From Bacteroidales bacterium (GTDB taxonomy: Bacteria > Bacteroidota > Bacteroidia > Bacteroidales > Bacteroidaceae), in assembly GCA_004552155.1 (NCBI GenBank), contig SFPF01000069.1:1-5542 (forward strand): a stretch of DNA of 5,542 bases, in the 5' to 3' direction. Below the pieces are notes generated by a model, which saw nothing but the letters and a program-made list of their open reading frames with translations, was not told the DNA's origin and made no database searches. The position numbers and the translations under genes were made by a program. Positions 5,349-5,542 of the stretch are shown in pieces (position 1 is the stretch's first letter; each line of letters starts with the position of its first letter).

Positions 5349-5407
5349 ATTATCTTGCTGATAGTAAAAACTATCTTGCGGATAATGAAAACTATCTTGC
5401 GGATAGT
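5349..5407. repeat. Three ACTATC-TTGCG-GATAGT hairpin units at a 21-bp period
   Basis: Units lie at 5349-5365, 5370-5386 and 5391-5407, with 4-bp spacers AAAA and GAAA. The last unit is ACTATCTTGCGGATAGT: a 6-bp stem and a 5-nt loop. The first two carry small changes (ATTATC, GATAAT, loop TTGCT) that mostly give G-T or single mismatches. The 17+4 layout equals that of the neighbouring palindromes despite unrelated sequence. The array is not CRISPR, since the spacers are 4 bp and non-unique. Confidence 0.85.
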
Positions 5408-5425
5408 GGTGCTCGAAACGGGCTA

Positions 5426-5446
5426 TGCCGAGCGCAGCCGAAAATT
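5426..5446. repeat. 21-bp dispersed repeat (second copy at 3482-3502, inverted)
   Basis: The 21 bases here, starting TGCCGAGCGCAG and ending CGAAAATT, are the exact reverse complement of 3482-3502 in the argS-upstream cassette. The flanks differ at once on both sides. An exact 21-mer twice in 5.5 kb is not expected by chance and marks a shared intergenic repeat module. Confidence 0.75.
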
Positions 5447-5456
5447 CGTGAACGAG

Positions 5457-5527
5457 GTGCCTGGAAGGCACTACGCCTGTGGCGATGCTTATAGTGCAAG
5501 TCCTGTGGCGTAGTGCCTTCCAGGCAC
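5457..5527. repeat. Long perfect inverted repeat (21-bp arms, 29-nt loop) with nested hairpins
   Basis: The left arm 5457-5477 (GTGCCTGGAAGGCAC then TACGCC) is the exact reverse complement of 5507-5527. Each arm is itself a small hairpin, GTGCCT-GGA-AGGCAC on the left and GTGCCT-TCC-AGGCAC on the right, so a cross-shaped fold is possible. Pairing continues weakly outward (5450-5456 with 5528-5534, 5 of 7). CCTGTGGCG is repeated directly at 5476-5484 and 5502-5510. It lies at the window edge and no T-tract is seen, so a REP/MITE-like element is likelier than a terminator. Confidence 0.75.
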
Positions 5528-5542
5528 ATCGTGCACTTCGCG

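Larger units (their letters stand above)
4762..5542. other. Gene-free, repeat-rich region upstream of the HIRAN gene
   Basis: I see no convincing protein or RNA gene in this 780-bp stretch. It is AT-rich at 4768-4940 and carries several separate repeat structures further right. The only sizeable open frame (5237-5494, plus strand) is a by-product of repeats whose 21-bp period is a multiple of three, giving heptapeptide echoes such as NYLADS. Confidence 0.65.

Noticed and set aside
5243..5407. CRISPR array
   Set aside because: Units are 17 bp with 4-bp spacers that are not unique sequences, and no cas gene is in the window.
5237..5494. 85-codon plus-strand frame as a real gene
   Set aside because: It consists of 21-bp repeats read as heptads and then runs into the long inverted repeat; no start context or non-repeat domain supports it.

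Overview
The window reads as a chromosomal segment of a Bacteroidota (Bacteroidales-type) bacterium. The grounds are protein style and base composition. The RNase H carries an N-terminal viroplasmin-like domain. The ArgS has the KMKSREGTVV form of the signature. The membrane protein is a Bacteroidales-style LTA-synthase-family N-terminus. Genes are GC-rich, spacers are AT-rich, Shine-Dalgarno sites are absent or weak, and there are TAnnTTTG-like -7 boxes. The genus cannot be fixed from sequence alone.

All four convincing genes lie on the minus strand. Read in transcription order (right to left) they are a HIRAN-domain protein (3895-4761), arginyl-tRNA synthetase argS (1599-3428), a type 1 ribonuclease H with a viroplasmin/RNA-DNA-hybrid-binding N-terminus (737-1381), and the first 237 codons of an LTA-synthase/sulfatase-family membrane enzyme that runs off the left edge (1-712). 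The RNase H and LTA-synthase genes are 24 bp apart and probably co-transcribed. argS and the HIRAN gene are each isolated by repeat-rich spacers. The genes do not form an obvious pathway: they cover translation, RNA-DNA hybrid removal, the cell envelope, and a DNA-end-binding domain of unknown role.

The spacers are the unusual part. The spacer upstream of rnh (1382-1598) and the one upstream of argS (3429-3894) each hold a composite cassette of similar design. One end has octamers of consensus GTARACGA and the other has the reverse complement CTYGTTTA. The right end in both is the same 35-bp block containing the perfect 20-bp palindrome GGGCGTTTTGCAAAACGCCC. Consequently argS sits between two exact 35-bp direct repeats. 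The 780-bp right-hand region (4762-5542) has no credible gene. It holds a CTGAA/TTCAG palindromic element (5012-5111), four 17-bp palindromes spaced every 21 bp (5243-5322), and three hairpins of a different sequence with the same 17+4 layout (5349-5407). It also holds degenerate inverted copies of the latter (5179-5227), a 21-bp sequence shared in inverted orientation with the argS-upstream cassette, and a perfect 21-bp inverted repeat with 29-nt loop (5457-5527).

No CRISPR, tRNA, rRNA, transposase or recognisable defence operon is seen. The best candidates for something undescribed are the intergenic repeat families and the uncharacterised C-terminal half of the HIRAN protein.
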